Shown here: positions 36,160 to 44,737 of the stretch, piece after piece
How the letters are laid out: every line of letters begins with the position of its first letter
Numbering within the stretch: position 1 is the first letter of the stretch
Origin: Pedobacter duraquae
Lineage (GTDB): Bacteria; Bacteroidota; Bacteroidia; Sphingobacteriales; Sphingobacteriaceae
Assembly (NCBI RefSeq): GCF_004362245.1
Contig: NZ_SNWM01000006.1
Location: forward strand, 308,750 to 372,749
Direction of reading: 5' to 3'
DNA: 64,000 nt
The notes under the pieces: model-generated
The model's input: only the letters and a program-made list of their open reading frames with translations
Databases searched by the model: none
What the model was told of the DNA's origin: nothing
Made by a program: the position numbers and the translations under genes

Positions 36160-36191
36160 TTTGGTTTTTGGTATACAAACGGTTATATTTG
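36160..36191 (+). promoter_or_regulatory. Bacteroidota-type promoter (TTTG-N20-TATATTTG)
   Basis: TTTG at 36160-36163 is separated by 20 nt from TATATTTG at 36184-36191. The consensus is TTG, 19 nt, TAnnTTTG. The next start codon is the ATG at 36215, 24 nt downstream. Confidence 0.5.
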
Positions 36192-36214
36192 GTGGAATAG
36201 TCATCATTTGTGCC

Positions 36215-36325
36215 ATGAGTAAAGAAGTCTTAGAGTTTTCTGTATTGGTTGATGAGAAGTTTGATATGAGCTTTAATCTTGCTCAGGGTGTCCTTGGTTT
36301 TCTGCTTAAGTTTTTTGTTAAGTAA
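36215..36325 (+). CDS. Possible small protein of 36 residues
   Basis: An ATG lies 24 nt after a good promoter-like site and opens a 36-codon frame, MSKEVLEFSVLVDEKFDMSF and on, ending GFLLKFFVK before TAA. The C-terminal third is hydrophobic with a basic end, as in small membrane-associated peptides. No Shine-Dalgarno is seen, but those are weak in this phylum. It may equally be a chance frame in an untranslated RNA. I do not recognise a family. Confidence 0.25.
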   Translation: MSKEVLEFSVLVDEKFDMSFNLAQGVLGFLLKFFVK

Positions 36326-36442
36326 AGTCTGACCATACCTCTTCTTCTCCAGAGCGGCAATTTTTTGCCCTCAGGAATTGCTTGTGCTTGATTTCCCGGA
36401 ACACACCGCTTAAATTATAGCTGCCGCGTTTAAAAAAATCGC

Positions 36443-36450
36443 TAAATTTG
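36443..36450 (+). promoter_or_regulatory. Candidate -7 element of rlmD
   Basis: TAAATTTG followed by C matches TAnnTTTG and ends 7 nt before the ATG of the methyltransferase gene. The -33 position reads CTG, one base off TTG. Confidence 0.45.
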
Positions 36451-36457
36451 CAGCATA

Positions 36458-37876
36458 ATGAGTAGAAATAGAAAAGCCGGAACGGTAACCATCCTTCCTA
36501 ACTTAAGTATTATTGATATTGCCGAGGAAGGCAAAGGTGTTGCCAAGTCTGACGAACTTGTTGTTTTTGTAGAAAAGGCAGTTCCGGGCGATGTGGTGGA
36601 TGTCCGCATTGTAAAGAAGAAAAAGAATTTTGCAGAGGCTGTAATTGAAACCCTGCACACAGGCTCAGACCTGAGAACAGACCCCTTTTGTCAGCACTTC
36701 GGTACTTGCGGTGGCTGCAAATGGCAGCACATGCAGTATGATGCACAGCTTACCTTTAAGCAGAAGAGTGTAGAAGCTGCTTTACAGCGATTGGCAAAAA
36801 TAGATACTTCAGCCATGGAACCTATTCTTGGCTCCGCTGAAAACAAATACTACAGAAATAAACTAGAATATACCTTTTCCAATAAGCGTTGGTTAAACCA
36901 GCAGGATATGGGCGACAGTGAAAATCTGGAGATGAATGCCCTTGGTTTTCACGTTCCCCTGCGCTTTGATAAGATTCTGGATATCCAGCATTGTTATCTT
37001 CAGGCAGAGCCTTCAAATACCTTAAGGAATCAGGTCCGCAATTACGCGCTTAGAAAAGGACTTACTTTCTATGATTTAAGAAATCATGAAGGAAACCTCA
37101 GAAACCTGATCATCCGTACTTCATCAACCGGTGAGGTTATGGTTGTTGTCGTTTTTGCCTATATAGAACAGGAACAGGTAGATGAGATGATGGCCTATTT
37201 GCAGACAGAATTCCCTGAGGTTACCTCTTTGCAATACATTATCAACCAAAAGAAAAATGATACCATCTTTGATCAGGAAATAATAACCTGGTCTGGCAGA
37301 GACTATATCTTCGAAGAGATGAATGGGTTGAAGTTTAAGATCGGTGCAAAATCATTTTACCAGACCAACTCCCTGCAGGCGCACGAGTTGTATAAAATTA
37401 CCAAGGAGTTTGCTGGTTTAACTGGAGACGAACTGGTATACGACTTATACACCGGGGCCGGAACAATTGCCAACTTTGTTGCGGGCAGTGTAAAGCAGGT
37501 AGTAGGAATTGAGTATGTGCCTACAGCAATCGAGGATGCTAAGTTTAATGCCGAACTGAATGGTATCGAAAATACTTTGTTCTATGCAGGCGATATGAAA
37601 GATATCCTTACCGGTACGTTCATAGCCGAGCATGGTAAGCCTGATGTTGTGATTACCGATCCGCCACGTGCGGGTATGCATGCTGATGTTGTAGCGCGAC
37701 TGTTGGAAATGGAAGCAGAGAAAATAGTTTATGTAAGCTGCAATGCCGCTACACAAGCCAGAGATCTTGCTTTATTAAAAGAGAAATATGATGTAGTACG
37801 CATTAAACCGGTGGATATGTTCCCGCATACCCAGCACGTGGAAAATGTGGTATTACTGAAATTACATGTTGATTAG
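36458..37876 (+). CDS. rlmD: 23S rRNA (uracil-C5)-methyltransferase, RlmD/RumA (TrmA) family
   Basis: 472 residues. An N-terminal TRAM-like domain (IDIAEEGKGVAKSDE) is followed by the iron-sulfur cysteines in CQHFGTCGGCKWQH (Cys78, Cys84, Cys87). The SAM-dependent domain has YDLYTGAGTIANF, VITDPPRAGMH and the catalytic Cys428 in YVSCNAATQARDL. Members methylate U1939 or U747 of 23S rRNA, or U54 of tRNA. RlmD is the usual name, but the target base cannot be decided from sequence alone. Confidence 0.9.
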   Translation: MSRNRKAGTVTILPNLSIIDIAEEGKGVAKSDELVVFVEKAVPGDVVDVRIVKKKKNFAEAVIETLHTGSDLRTDPFCQHFGTCGGCKWQHMQYDAQLTFKQKSVEAALQRLAKIDTSAMEPILGSAENKYYRNKLEYTFSNKRWLNQQDMGDSENLEMNALGFHVPLRFDKILDIQHCYLQAEPSNTLRNQVRNYALRKGLTFYDLRNHEGNLRNLIIRTSSTGEVMVVVVFAYIEQEQVDEMMAYLQTEFPEVTSLQYIINQKKNDTIFDQEIITWSGRDYIFEEMNGLKFKIGAKSFYQTNSLQAHELYKITKEFAGLTGDELVYDLYTGAGTIANFVAGSVKQVVGIEYVPTAIEDAKFNAELNGIENTLFYAGDMKDILTGTFIAEHGKPDVVITDPPRAGMHADVVARLLEMEAEKIVYVSCNAATQARDLALLKEKYDVVRIKPVDMFPHTQHVENVVLLKLHVD

Positions 37877-37882
37877 TCTGAA

Positions 37883-38287
37883 ATGGATATAGAAGAATTA
37901 TTGCCTCAGGAACCTGAGGGAGAAAAAAAAGAAGCAAAACAAAGTCCGCTGGTAAGTCTGGAGAAGGATCTCGAACTGTATGCAGATTCTATCCGCGAAG
38001 TGGGTATCGAGATTATGGTGGAAGGCATCTCTGCCAACCCGATTTTTATCGCACATCAGCATGTGGTGAGCATTGGTGAGCTGATCCTGAATAGGGAAGA
38101 GCTGAATACCAACTGGACTATCCAGGCCTCAACACTGGAAGAATTTGTTGAAAAAGGCATTATCAATCCGGAGAAAAAGGCGCTGTTTCTTAAAAGCTAT
38201 AAAAAGCCCGAAGATTTTATGTGCGTGTTTGTGATTGTTCCTGAAGGGGCAAATTTCATTTACTACCCGTACAAGCCAAGAAAATAA
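37883..38287 (+). CDS. Conserved hypothetical protein
   Basis: 134 residues, not recognised. An acidic, lysine-rich N-terminal ~30 residues (MDIEELLPQEPEGEKKEAKQ) is followed by a compact mixed alpha/beta part (ADSIREVGIEIMVEGISANP, VSIGELILNREELNTNW). There is no signal peptide or membrane span, so it is probably cytoplasmic. It begins 6 nt after rlmD and is likely co-transcribed with it. Codon use looks like its neighbours. Confidence 0.75.
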   Translation: MDIEELLPQEPEGEKKEAKQSPLVSLEKDLELYADSIREVGIEIMVEGISANPIFIAHQHVVSIGELILNREELNTNWTIQASTLEEFVEKGIINPEKKALFLKSYKKPEDFMCVFVIVPEGANFIYYPYKPRK

Positions 38288-38298
38288 AGACATAAAAA

Positions 38299-38331
38299 AT
38301 CCCTGTCATGACATCCATCGCTGACAGGGAT
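38299..38331 (-). terminator. Intrinsic terminator of the DUF2807 gene
   Basis: ATCCCTGTC (38299-38307) pairs with GACAGGGAT (38323-38331), a perfect 9-bp stem. On the minus strand it is followed directly by TTTTTT, which suits the gene ending at 38359. On the plus strand no T-run follows, although the stem could still help end the rlmD transcript. Confidence 0.85.
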
Positions 38332-38358
38332 ACAACTAAAAACTAAAGTAACCTAATT

Positions 38359-39072
38359 CTACTTTATTCTCGTTACATCTCCACTTTTGGAAGATGAAGT
38401 CTTTTTATAAGATGCATTGCCTTTATAGTGCACATCACTACCACCGCTTGCGCTTGCTTCAAGTGCTTTGTTTACATGGACATTAGCATCCGATCCACCA
38501 CTTGCAGATACCTTGGCATAGTCTACAGGAAAGTTCAATGCATTTACATCTGATCCACCACTAGTGCTTAATGTCATGTTTGATGCACTGCCGGTAAGGC
38601 TGATGTCTGATCCGCCACTGGAATGGATCGCGATATCATTACATACCAGGCTCAGCTTAATATCAGATCCGCCGGAAGCGTGAATCTCCATCTGGGTTGA
38701 TTTAATCGTGTTTTGTGAATACACATCCGATCCGCCACTCGCATTTAATTCTTTTAATTCCTTTAAGGTAACATAGGCTTTCACAGTCTTTTTGCTGAAG
38801 AGGTTTGTCCATCTGAAGCCTTCTTTATATCTGATCCTGATGCTGCTTCCATCTTTTTCAACAGCGATGTTATCGATCAGATCCTCATCGCCAACAAGCT
38901 TTACGCTTTCAGTGCCCGTTTGGCTGATATAAAGATCAATGCCACTCGATATCGAGATACCTGAAAAATTGTTTACTGCTATATTTTTTGTTGTCTGCGC
39001 ATGGGCACTAACAGCAAATGTTAATCCTGCAACAAGGCAAAGGAAAGTTCTGTGTAGGGATGCTGATTTCAT
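38359..39072 (-). CDS. Secreted DUF2807 (head GIN domain) beta-helix protein with six GGSD repeats
   Basis: 237 residues with signal peptide MKSASLHRTFLCLVAGLTFA, cleaved at AHAQ. The N-terminal part (IAVNNFSGISISSGIDLYIS, VKLVGDEDLIDNIAV) is the start of DUF2807. The C-terminal half has six copies of SGGSD (ASGGSDV, ASGGSDI, SSGGSDI, TSGGSDV, ASGGSDA, ASGGSDV) about 15-21 residues apart, as expected for turns of a right-handed beta-helix. It is a single-gene unit with its own terminator. The role is unknown; the family is thought to be cell-envelope associated. Confidence 0.85.
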   Translation of the reverse strand: MKSASLHRTFLCLVAGLTFAVSAHAQTTKNIAVNNFSGISISSGIDLYISQTGTESVKLVGDEDLIDNIAVEKDGSSIRIRYKEGFRWTNLFSKKTVKAYVTLKELKELNASGGSDVYSQNTIKSTQMEIHASGGSDIKLSLVCNDIAIHSSGGSDISLTGSASNMTLSTSGGSDVNALNFPVDYAKVSASGGSDANVHVNKALEASASGGSDVHYKGNASYKKTSSSKSGDVTRIK

Positions 39073-39200
39073 TTTGTTTGGGTTTAAGTTTGATAGTAAG
39101 ACGCAGACACCATCCCAAACGTTGCACTAAATCGAAAATATTTATCAGATATTTGATTATGAACCGTAAAATCGTTCTTTTTGCAGTAAACAAAAGCATA

Positions 39201-39710
39201 ATGGCAGAATCCCAATTACTTATTCTCGATCACACGCAGATCCAGCAAAAGATCAACCGAATTGCCTACCAGATCCTGGAAGATAACCTTAACGAAAAGG
39301 AAATTATTCTGGCTGGAATCTGGGACAGGGGATACAAATTGGCCCTGCGCCTGCAGAAAGTGCTTACAGAGATTTCGACGCTTAAAGTAACCATGCTCCG
39401 TGTAGACCTTGAGAAACAGAACAGTAAACTGGTTGCCAGTACTGATCTGGACGAAAGTAAGTGGAAAAATAAAGTGATCATCCTGGTCGACGATGTGCTG
39501 AACAGCGGCAAGACGCTGGCCTATGGATTAGGTGTGTTTCTGAATACGCCACATAAAAAGATCAGGACGGTAGTGCTGGTAGACCGTAGCCATAAAATCT
39601 TTCCCATAGCGACAGACTTTGTTGGCCTGCAAATGGCAACGGTACTGAAAGAACATGTAGATGTGGTGATGGATGTTGAAGGGGAGGCCGACTCGGTTTA
39701 TTTGAGTTAA
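39201..39710 (+). CDS. Phosphoribosyltransferase-family protein (PyrR-like)
   Basis: 169 residues from the ATG at 39201 (MAESQLLILDHTQIQQKINR). The frame is open upstream, but that part overlaps the divergent DUF2807 gene's 5' region. The PRPP-binding loop is VIILVDDVLNSGKTL; an earlier AGIWDRGYKLALRL fits the PyrR-type hood. PyrR homologues act as uracil phosphoribosyltransferase and/or pyrimidine regulators. No pyr genes are adjacent, so a regulatory role here is not supported by context. Confidence 0.8.
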   Translation: MAESQLLILDHTQIQQKINRIAYQILEDNLNEKEIILAGIWDRGYKLALRLQKVLTEISTLKVTMLRVDLEKQNSKLVASTDLDESKWKNKVIILVDDVLNSGKTLAYGLGVFLNTPHKKIRTVVLVDRSHKIFPIATDFVGLQMATVLKEHVDVVMDVEGEADSVYLS

Positions 39711-39747
39711 ACTTTGTTTTGCAACTGATTTTTTGCATTTTAGAGGG

Positions 39748-40371
39748 ATGCACCTGTCCCGCAAAAGTCCTATTATCCAGCAGTTCTTTTCCTGGTATAC
39801 CGGATACCTTATCCGAAGGGATTTTAGTGGCTATACCTACGATGAGATCAGCGTAGCTGAGGATGAAGCTATCCTGCTTCTTGCCAATCACTTTAGCTGG
39901 TGGGACGGCTTATTGCTTTTTCAACTCAACAGGCTGGTGCTCAAGAAAAACTTCCATATCCTCGTAGGACAAACGGATTTTGAGAAACGCTGGTTCCTGA
40001 AATATCTCGGTGCCTTTTCTCCATCATCTACAGGAAAAGATACCGTAGCAACCTTGCGCTATGCCGGGCAGTTGCTGGACAACCCGGAAAATCTTGTACT
40101 ACTTTTCCCTCAGGGCAAACTATACTCTGCACATGTTACAGCAGTAAATTTCGAAAAAGGGGTGATGCAGGTCGTCAACGCCTCGCAGAAAAACTTTAAG
40201 ATTATCTTTGCTGCTACCTTCGCAGATTACTTTGCCAGTCGGAAGCCCCGGATAAAAACAGCCCTGCAGTGCTGGGAGGCTGAAGAATATGTAAGCCTGC
40301 AACTGCTCAAAAGCGAGTACAACAAACATTACACGAAAACACTTAAAGAGCAAACCAAAATTATCGTATGA
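39748..40371 (+). CDS. 1-acyl-glycerol-3-phosphate-acyltransferase-like protein (PlsC fold)
   Basis: 207 residues from the ATG at 39748; an upstream in-frame ATG gives five more residues. The acyltransferase block I is NHFSWWDG, a variant of NHxxxxD, and block III is LLFPQGK. The hydrophobic anchor at the start is weak. Its stop overlaps the start of the glycosyltransferase gene by four bases (ATGA), a translational coupling signal. An acyltransferase with a GT2 enzyme suggests a glycosylated, acylated lipid or pigment, but the acceptor is unknown. Confidence 0.8.
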   Translation: MHLSRKSPIIQQFFSWYTGYLIRRDFSGYTYDEISVAEDEAILLLANHFSWWDGLLLFQLNRLVLKKNFHILVGQTDFEKRWFLKYLGAFSPSSTGKDTVATLRYAGQLLDNPENLVLLFPQGKLYSAHVTAVNFEKGVMQVVNASQKNFKIIFAATFADYFASRKPRIKTALQCWEAEEYVSLQLLKSEYNKHYTKTLKEQTKIIV

Positions 40372-41348
40372 TCATATTTACCTACGTCGTACTCTTTTTC
40401 CTGGTTATCCGCTTCTCCGTTACTCTGTTTAATTTTCTGTCCAACCCCAAGCTTCCACATTTCAGGCAACGGCTGGATGGACTCGTATCGGTAGTTATCC
40501 AGGTCAAAAATGAAGAAAGTAACCTGCTCAATCTTTTAGAGGCTTTAAGGCAACAGGATTATCGCAACCTGGAAATTATTATCAGTCATGCCGGGCTCGA
40601 CTTAACAGATCCCGCGCTGTCGGATCCACAACTCCGTTTTGTAGCACAGCCGGAGGCAAATACGGATGTAAGTCTGCTGGCACCCTATGCCAATGGTGAT
40701 TATATGCTACTGCTAGATTCCAATACTACCATTCAGAAAGGATTTATCTACAGCCTCATTTACCGGGCAGAGGTGTTTAACCAACCGGTAATAGCCATTA
40801 TCCCCAACCAAAATCCCAAAGGGATACTCCAGAAACTCCTACTGCCCTTACAGGATTTCGTATTGCTTAATCTGATCCCCCTGCGGGTGATCAAAATGTT
40901 GAAGGGCGTAACCTTGGTGGGCCTGCGCAAAGACTGCCTTTTCTTTAAAGCAGCGGCATTTGAAAATTATAGTACTTTGGCATTCCCGGTAGAGGTATTG
41001 TTGGCAAATAAAATGGCTTGGAGCACCAATGGTCAAGACCGGGAACGTATTTTAAACAACGCTACGTCAGTTTTTAAACGCAATATGGCAGGCAACCTCC
41101 TTTCAGCAATTTTATATGTGTTCCTTGTGGTGGCCGGGCCAATCATCATCGGTTTTGGCGTAGATCCATATCTGCTGATCCTGCCTGCCGGACTCATTTT
41201 TCTTACCCGGGTAATGGTATCTTTTTTGACGGCACAGCATCCAGTCAGAAACCTGTTGTTGCATCCATTGCAAATGGTGATGCTTGGCGTATTGCTTATG
41301 CGCGCCATCAGTAAACAATTATTGACAAGAGGTCAACATAAGCGTTAA
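40368..41348 (+). CDS. Membrane-anchored family 2 glycosyltransferase
   Basis: 326 residues. It begins with a membrane span (MIIFTYVVLFFLVIRFSVTL). The GT2 domain has VSVVIQVKNEESNLLNLLEA, LEIIISHAG and YMLLLDSNTTI, with DSN in place of the usual DxD. The C-terminus has two or more predicted spans (LLSAILYVFLVVAGPIIIGF, and LLILPAGLIFLTRVMVSFL). It is coupled to the acyltransferase by a 4-base overlap. The sugar donor and acceptor are not identifiable. Confidence 0.82.
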   Translation: MIIFTYVVLFFLVIRFSVTLFNFLSNPKLPHFRQRLDGLVSVVIQVKNEESNLLNLLEALRQQDYRNLEIIISHAGLDLTDPALSDPQLRFVAQPEANTDVSLLAPYANGDYMLLLDSNTTIQKGFIYSLIYRAEVFNQPVIAIIPNQNPKGILQKLLLPLQDFVLLNLIPLRVIKMLKGVTLVGLRKDCLFFKAAAFENYSTLAFPVEVLLANKMAWSTNGQDRERILNNATSVFKRNMAGNLLSAILYVFLVVAGPIIIGFGVDPYLLILPAGLIFLTRVMVSFLTAQHPVRNLLLHPLQMVMLGVLLMRAISKQLLTRGQHKR

Positions 41349-41368
41349 AAAAATGAATGCTTTTTATG

Positions 41369-41376
41369 TAAATTTG
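41369..41376 (+). promoter_or_regulatory. Candidate -7 element of ispH
   Basis: TAAATTTG followed by C matches TAnnTTTG, 23 nt before the ispH ATG in the 51-nt gap after the glycosyltransferase gene. No ideal TTG is seen at 19 nt. Confidence 0.45.
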
Positions 41377-41399
41377 CAGACATATACCTAATCAACACT

Positions 41400-42248
41400 A
41401 TGGAATACAATCTATCTGTTACCATCGATAAGTCATCGGGCTTTTGTTTCGGCGTAGTATACGCGATTGACATGGCCGAAGATATCCTGGATCAGGATGA
41501 GTACCTGTATTGCTTAGGAGATATTGTGCATAACGATGAGGAAGTAAAACGCTTAACATCCAGAGGCCTTCGTATCATTGACCATGATCAACTTAAAGAA
41601 CTTCGTCGTGAAAAAGTATTGATCCGTGCACATGGAGAAGCGCCATCAACCTATCAGCTTGCGCTGGAGAACGAACTGATCCTGATCGATGCTTCCTGCC
41701 CTGTAGTTTTAAAACTGCAAAACCGTATCAAAAACTCGTATGATGAGAAAGAGCAGATCCTGATCTTTGGTAAGCATGGGCACGCTGAAGTAATTGGCCT
41801 GCAAGGGCAGACTGATGGAAATGCACTGGTATTCCAGGATCTTGCAGAGCTGGATGGTGTGGAGCTGCCTGCTAAATTTACACTCTACAGTCAGACTACA
41901 AAAAGCACTGATAAATTCTACGGTATCAAAGAAGAGTTTATTAAAAGAGGGTACGACGTTAAGGCAAATGATACCATTTGTCGTCAGGTATCCAACAGGT
42001 ACGAAGACCTGGAGAAATTTGTTGCTGACTACGACAAGATCATTTTTGTATCGGGTAAGAAATCTTCTAACGGAAAGGTCTTGTACGATGTCTGCAAAAA
42101 ATACAATGACGATTCTTATTTTATCTCTAATGTGGAAGAGCTGGATTTAAGCTGGTTCAATACCAACGATAAAGTCGGCATTTGCGGAGCTACCTCTACA
42201 CCAATGTGGTTGATGGAGCAGGTTAAGCAAAAACTAGAGCAATTTTAA
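41400..42248 (+). CDS. ispH: 4-hydroxy-3-methylbut-2-enyl diphosphate reductase
   Basis: 282 residues, normal length. The three cluster cysteines are Cys16 (SGFCFGV), Cys100 (DASCPVV) and Cys194 (DTICRQVSNRYED). The active-site RAHGEAP and GKHGHAE segments are present. It makes IPP and DMAPP in the last step of the methylerythritol phosphate pathway. It sits 56 nt before hemH, probably in one transcript. Confidence 0.96.
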   Translation: MEYNLSVTIDKSSGFCFGVVYAIDMAEDILDQDEYLYCLGDIVHNDEEVKRLTSRGLRIIDHDQLKELRREKVLIRAHGEAPSTYQLALENELILIDASCPVVLKLQNRIKNSYDEKEQILIFGKHGHAEVIGLQGQTDGNALVFQDLAELDGVELPAKFTLYSQTTKSTDKFYGIKEEFIKRGYDVKANDTICRQVSNRYEDLEKFVADYDKIIFVSGKKSSNGKVLYDVCKKYNDDSYFISNVEELDLSWFNTNDKVGICGATSTPMWLMEQVKQKLEQF

Positions 42249-42303
42249 CTTATTTTTAAAAAACATAAGGCATCTCCCAAAAGGGATTTGCCATAACTAT
42301 ATT

Positions 42304-43317
42304 ATGGGTAAAAAGGGTGTATTGTTAGTGAATTTGGGAACTCCGGATAGCCCGGAAGTGCCTGATGTACGAAAATATCTGGACGAATTTTTAATGGATG
42401 AGCGGGTTATCGATATCCCCGCATTCAACAGGACGCTACTGGTGAAAGGGATAATTGTACCCTTCAGAAGTCCGAAGACCGCAAAATTATACAAAGAAAT
42501 CTGGGACGAGAACGGTTCTCCGTTATTGTACTACAGTAAAATCCAGGCCGCTATGGTGCAGGAACAACTTGGTGACGAGTACCATGTGGAACTGGCCATG
42601 CGCTACCAAAGCCCATCCATCCAGTCGGCATTAGATAATATGAAAGCCAGATTGGTGGAAAGTATTCAGGTAATCCCTTTGTTTCCACAATACGCTTCTG
42701 CAAGTACCGGTTCGGTAATACAGAAAGTAATGGAGATTGTGGGTAAATGGCAAACAGTACCGCCAATCAGTTTTGTCAATTCTTTTCATGATAATAAATT
42801 GCTGATAGAGACTTTTGCAGATAATGCCCGTAAATATGATCCATCATCTTACGACCAGATCTTGTTTAGTTTCCATGGATTGCCAGAACGGCAGTTAAAG
42901 AAATGTGACCACTCGGGGCACCACTGTCTTAAAAGTGCAGACTGCTGTTCAACATTAACGGATGTGAACAAATTCTGTTACTCCGCCCAGTGCCACCATA
43001 CAGCAAAGCTGATCGCAGCAGAATTGAATATCCCTGATGCTCAATATTCTGTGTGTTTCCAATCCAGATTAGGGAAAGAGCCATGGGTGCAGCCGTATAC
43101 CAGCGAAGTGCTTAAAGACCTTGCTGCGCAAGGGAAGAAAAGACTCCTGGTATTCTGTCCGGCATTTGTGGCCGATTGCCTCGAAACTTTGTACGAGGTT
43201 ACTGTTGAGTATGGCGAAGAATTTAAGAAACTTGGGGGCGAAGAAGTCCAACTGGTGTCCAGCCTTAACGACCATCCAAAATGGATTGAAGCCATCGTAG
43301 GGATGGTTAAAAACTAA
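42304..43317 (+). CDS. hemH: Ferrochelatase
   Basis: 337 residues. N-terminal KKGVLLVNLGTPDSPEVPDV and the core ILFSFHGLPERQLKK (active-site His) are diagnostic, as is VCFQSRLGKEPWVQPYT. A cysteine cluster (CDHSGHHC, CCS) in the middle may be a family-specific insertion. It inserts Fe2+ into protoporphyrin IX (or coproporphyrin III). Its stop codon overlaps the stop of the convergent waaA gene by three bases. Confidence 0.95.
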   Translation: MGKKGVLLVNLGTPDSPEVPDVRKYLDEFLMDERVIDIPAFNRTLLVKGIIVPFRSPKTAKLYKEIWDENGSPLLYYSKIQAAMVQEQLGDEYHVELAMRYQSPSIQSALDNMKARLVESIQVIPLFPQYASASTGSVIQKVMEIVGKWQTVPPISFVNSFHDNKLLIETFADNARKYDPSSYDQILFSFHGLPERQLKKCDHSGHHCLKSADCCSTLTDVNKFCYSAQCHHTAKLIAAELNIPDAQYSVCFQSRLGKEPWVQPYTSEVLKDLAAQGKKRLLVFCPAFVADCLETLYEVTVEYGEEFKKLGGEEVQLVSSLNDHPKWIEAIVGMVKN

Positions 43318-44531
43318 GATAAATACCGCCTGATGGCCGAATAAATCAGGTCTGTGGCGCCTTTGCTTTCAGTAACATAGGTGCCGGCAGATTGACCTGA
43401 TTTAGGGTCTTCGGTTAACCTATCAAAAGCTGTTTTAAGCTCAGTAGCTGTACTGATGCTTAAAGCAGCTTTTCTGTTTAACAGGTCTTTTGCTTCCTGG
43501 AACTTTTGATAGTTAGGCCCAAAGATAACAGGAATCCCGAAAGCCGCGGCCTCCAGCGTGTTATGAATGCCTACACCAAAGCCGCCACCGATATAGGCAA
43601 TATCGGCATACTGATATAATGCTGAAAGCATGCCAACACTATCAATGATCAGCACCTGAGCGTTCTGCTGACTTTCGGTAAAGCTGCTAAAACGAGCAGC
43701 GCCAGGGAAAAGCGCAGATACTTCTGCAATGCGCTTCTCATCGGTCTCATGTGGAACAATGATAAATTTCCAGTCCTGATGTGCCTCAGGAAGTGTAGCC
43801 AACAGCCGCTCATCGGCAAGCCAGCTACTTCCGGCAACACATATCCGGTGGTTTTTGCTAAAGGCCGCGATCACAGGAATTGATTTAGGTGCTGCGGCAT
43901 TTGCTACAACGCGGTCAAACCTTGTATCGCCGGCAATGCTTACCTGATTGATTCCGATGGCTGCAAGTAGCTTTTTGCTTTCTTCATTCTGCACAAAGAA
44001 ATGTGTTACCCGCTTCAGAATATTTCTGTAGAACTGCCCATACCCTTTAAAGTAAACCTGATCAGGCCTGAAAATGCCAGATATAATAAATAACGGCACC
44101 TTTGCCTGATCCAGCGCCTTAAAGTAGTGGTGCCAGTACTCGTATTTGGTGAAAACGGCAAGCTCAGGGTTAAAAGCATCAATTAGCTTCCCTGCGTTGC
44201 TGTGTGTATCTAAGGGTAAATAGAAAACTGCTTCGGCAAGGGCATAATCTTTTCTGATCTCGTATCCCGAAGGAGAGAAAAAAGTAAGTACAATCTTTTT
44301 GTCAGGATATTCGGCCTTAATTTTTTCCAGCACCGAGCGTCCCTGTTCAAATTCGCCAAGTGAAGCAAAATGAAACCAGATATGCTTCTCGTTCTTATTT
44401 ATCCTGTTGCCGATTTGCTCAAAGATGTTTTTCCTCCCATTTAGAAAAAAGCGTGCTTTAGGATTGAAAAGTGAAAATATCCTGATTATCAGCCCGTAAA
44501 AGAAAATACCAAAATTATAAAGCCAAAGCAT
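43314..44531 (-). CDS. waaA: 3-deoxy-D-manno-octulosonic acid (Kdo) transferase
   Basis: 405 residues. An N-terminal membrane segment (MLWLYNFGIFFYGLIIRIFS) is followed by the Kdo transferase N-domain (IWFHFASLGEFEQGRSVLEK, IVLTFFSPSGYEIRKDY). The C-domain carries YIGGGFGVGIHNTLEAAAFG and VIFGPNYQKFQEA. It adds Kdo to lipid A precursor at the inner membrane. No other lipid A genes are nearby. Its 3' end overlaps hemH tail to tail. Confidence 0.95.
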   Translation of the reverse strand: MLWLYNFGIFFYGLIIRIFSLFNPKARFFLNGRKNIFEQIGNRINKNEKHIWFHFASLGEFEQGRSVLEKIKAEYPDKKIVLTFFSPSGYEIRKDYALAEAVFYLPLDTHSNAGKLIDAFNPELAVFTKYEYWHHYFKALDQAKVPLFIISGIFRPDQVYFKGYGQFYRNILKRVTHFFVQNEESKKLLAAIGINQVSIAGDTRFDRVVANAAAPKSIPVIAAFSKNHRICVAGSSWLADERLLATLPEAHQDWKFIIVPHETDEKRIAEVSALFPGAARFSSFTESQQNAQVLIIDSVGMLSALYQYADIAYIGGGFGVGIHNTLEAAAFGIPVIFGPNYQKFQEAKDLLNRKAALSISTATELKTAFDRLTEDPKSGQSAGTYVTESKGATDLIYSAIRRYLS

Positions 44532-44737
44532 TTTGTATGTTTATTTATTATCTTAGCCGAAGATACTTTATAAAATCTGAAAGGGGAGAAAATCAAGCCG
44601 AATCAGGGTTTTAAAAGGGATAGAAGGAGCTACAAATCCTAATGGACAGTGTAATTTTTAACGGGCAGCGGCTTGTTGTGTACACTTCCTGAAGGTATAA
44701 CATAATTTTAAAGACGTAAACTGGTAAATTAATTAGA

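Larger units (their letters stand above)
36092..36457. other. 366-nt gap between tetR and rlmD with two promoter-like elements
   Basis: The gap holds a promoter-like site (36160-36191), a 36-codon reading frame (36215-36325) and the candidate rlmD -7 element (36443-36450). The imperfect inverted pair ACCGATTTG and CAAACGGT lies around the first promoter's -33 end. No larger gene fits on either strand. Confidence 0.5.

Noticed and set aside
38359..39072. DNA-level tandem repeats in the DUF2807 gene as a minisatellite
   Set aside because: The repeat is the coding of SGGSD turns with varied spacing and codons; it is a protein repeat.
44532..44737. Regulatory elements in the 206-nt gap before the sugar-nucleotide operon
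   Set aside because: I saw no good promoter element, hairpin or repeat by eye.
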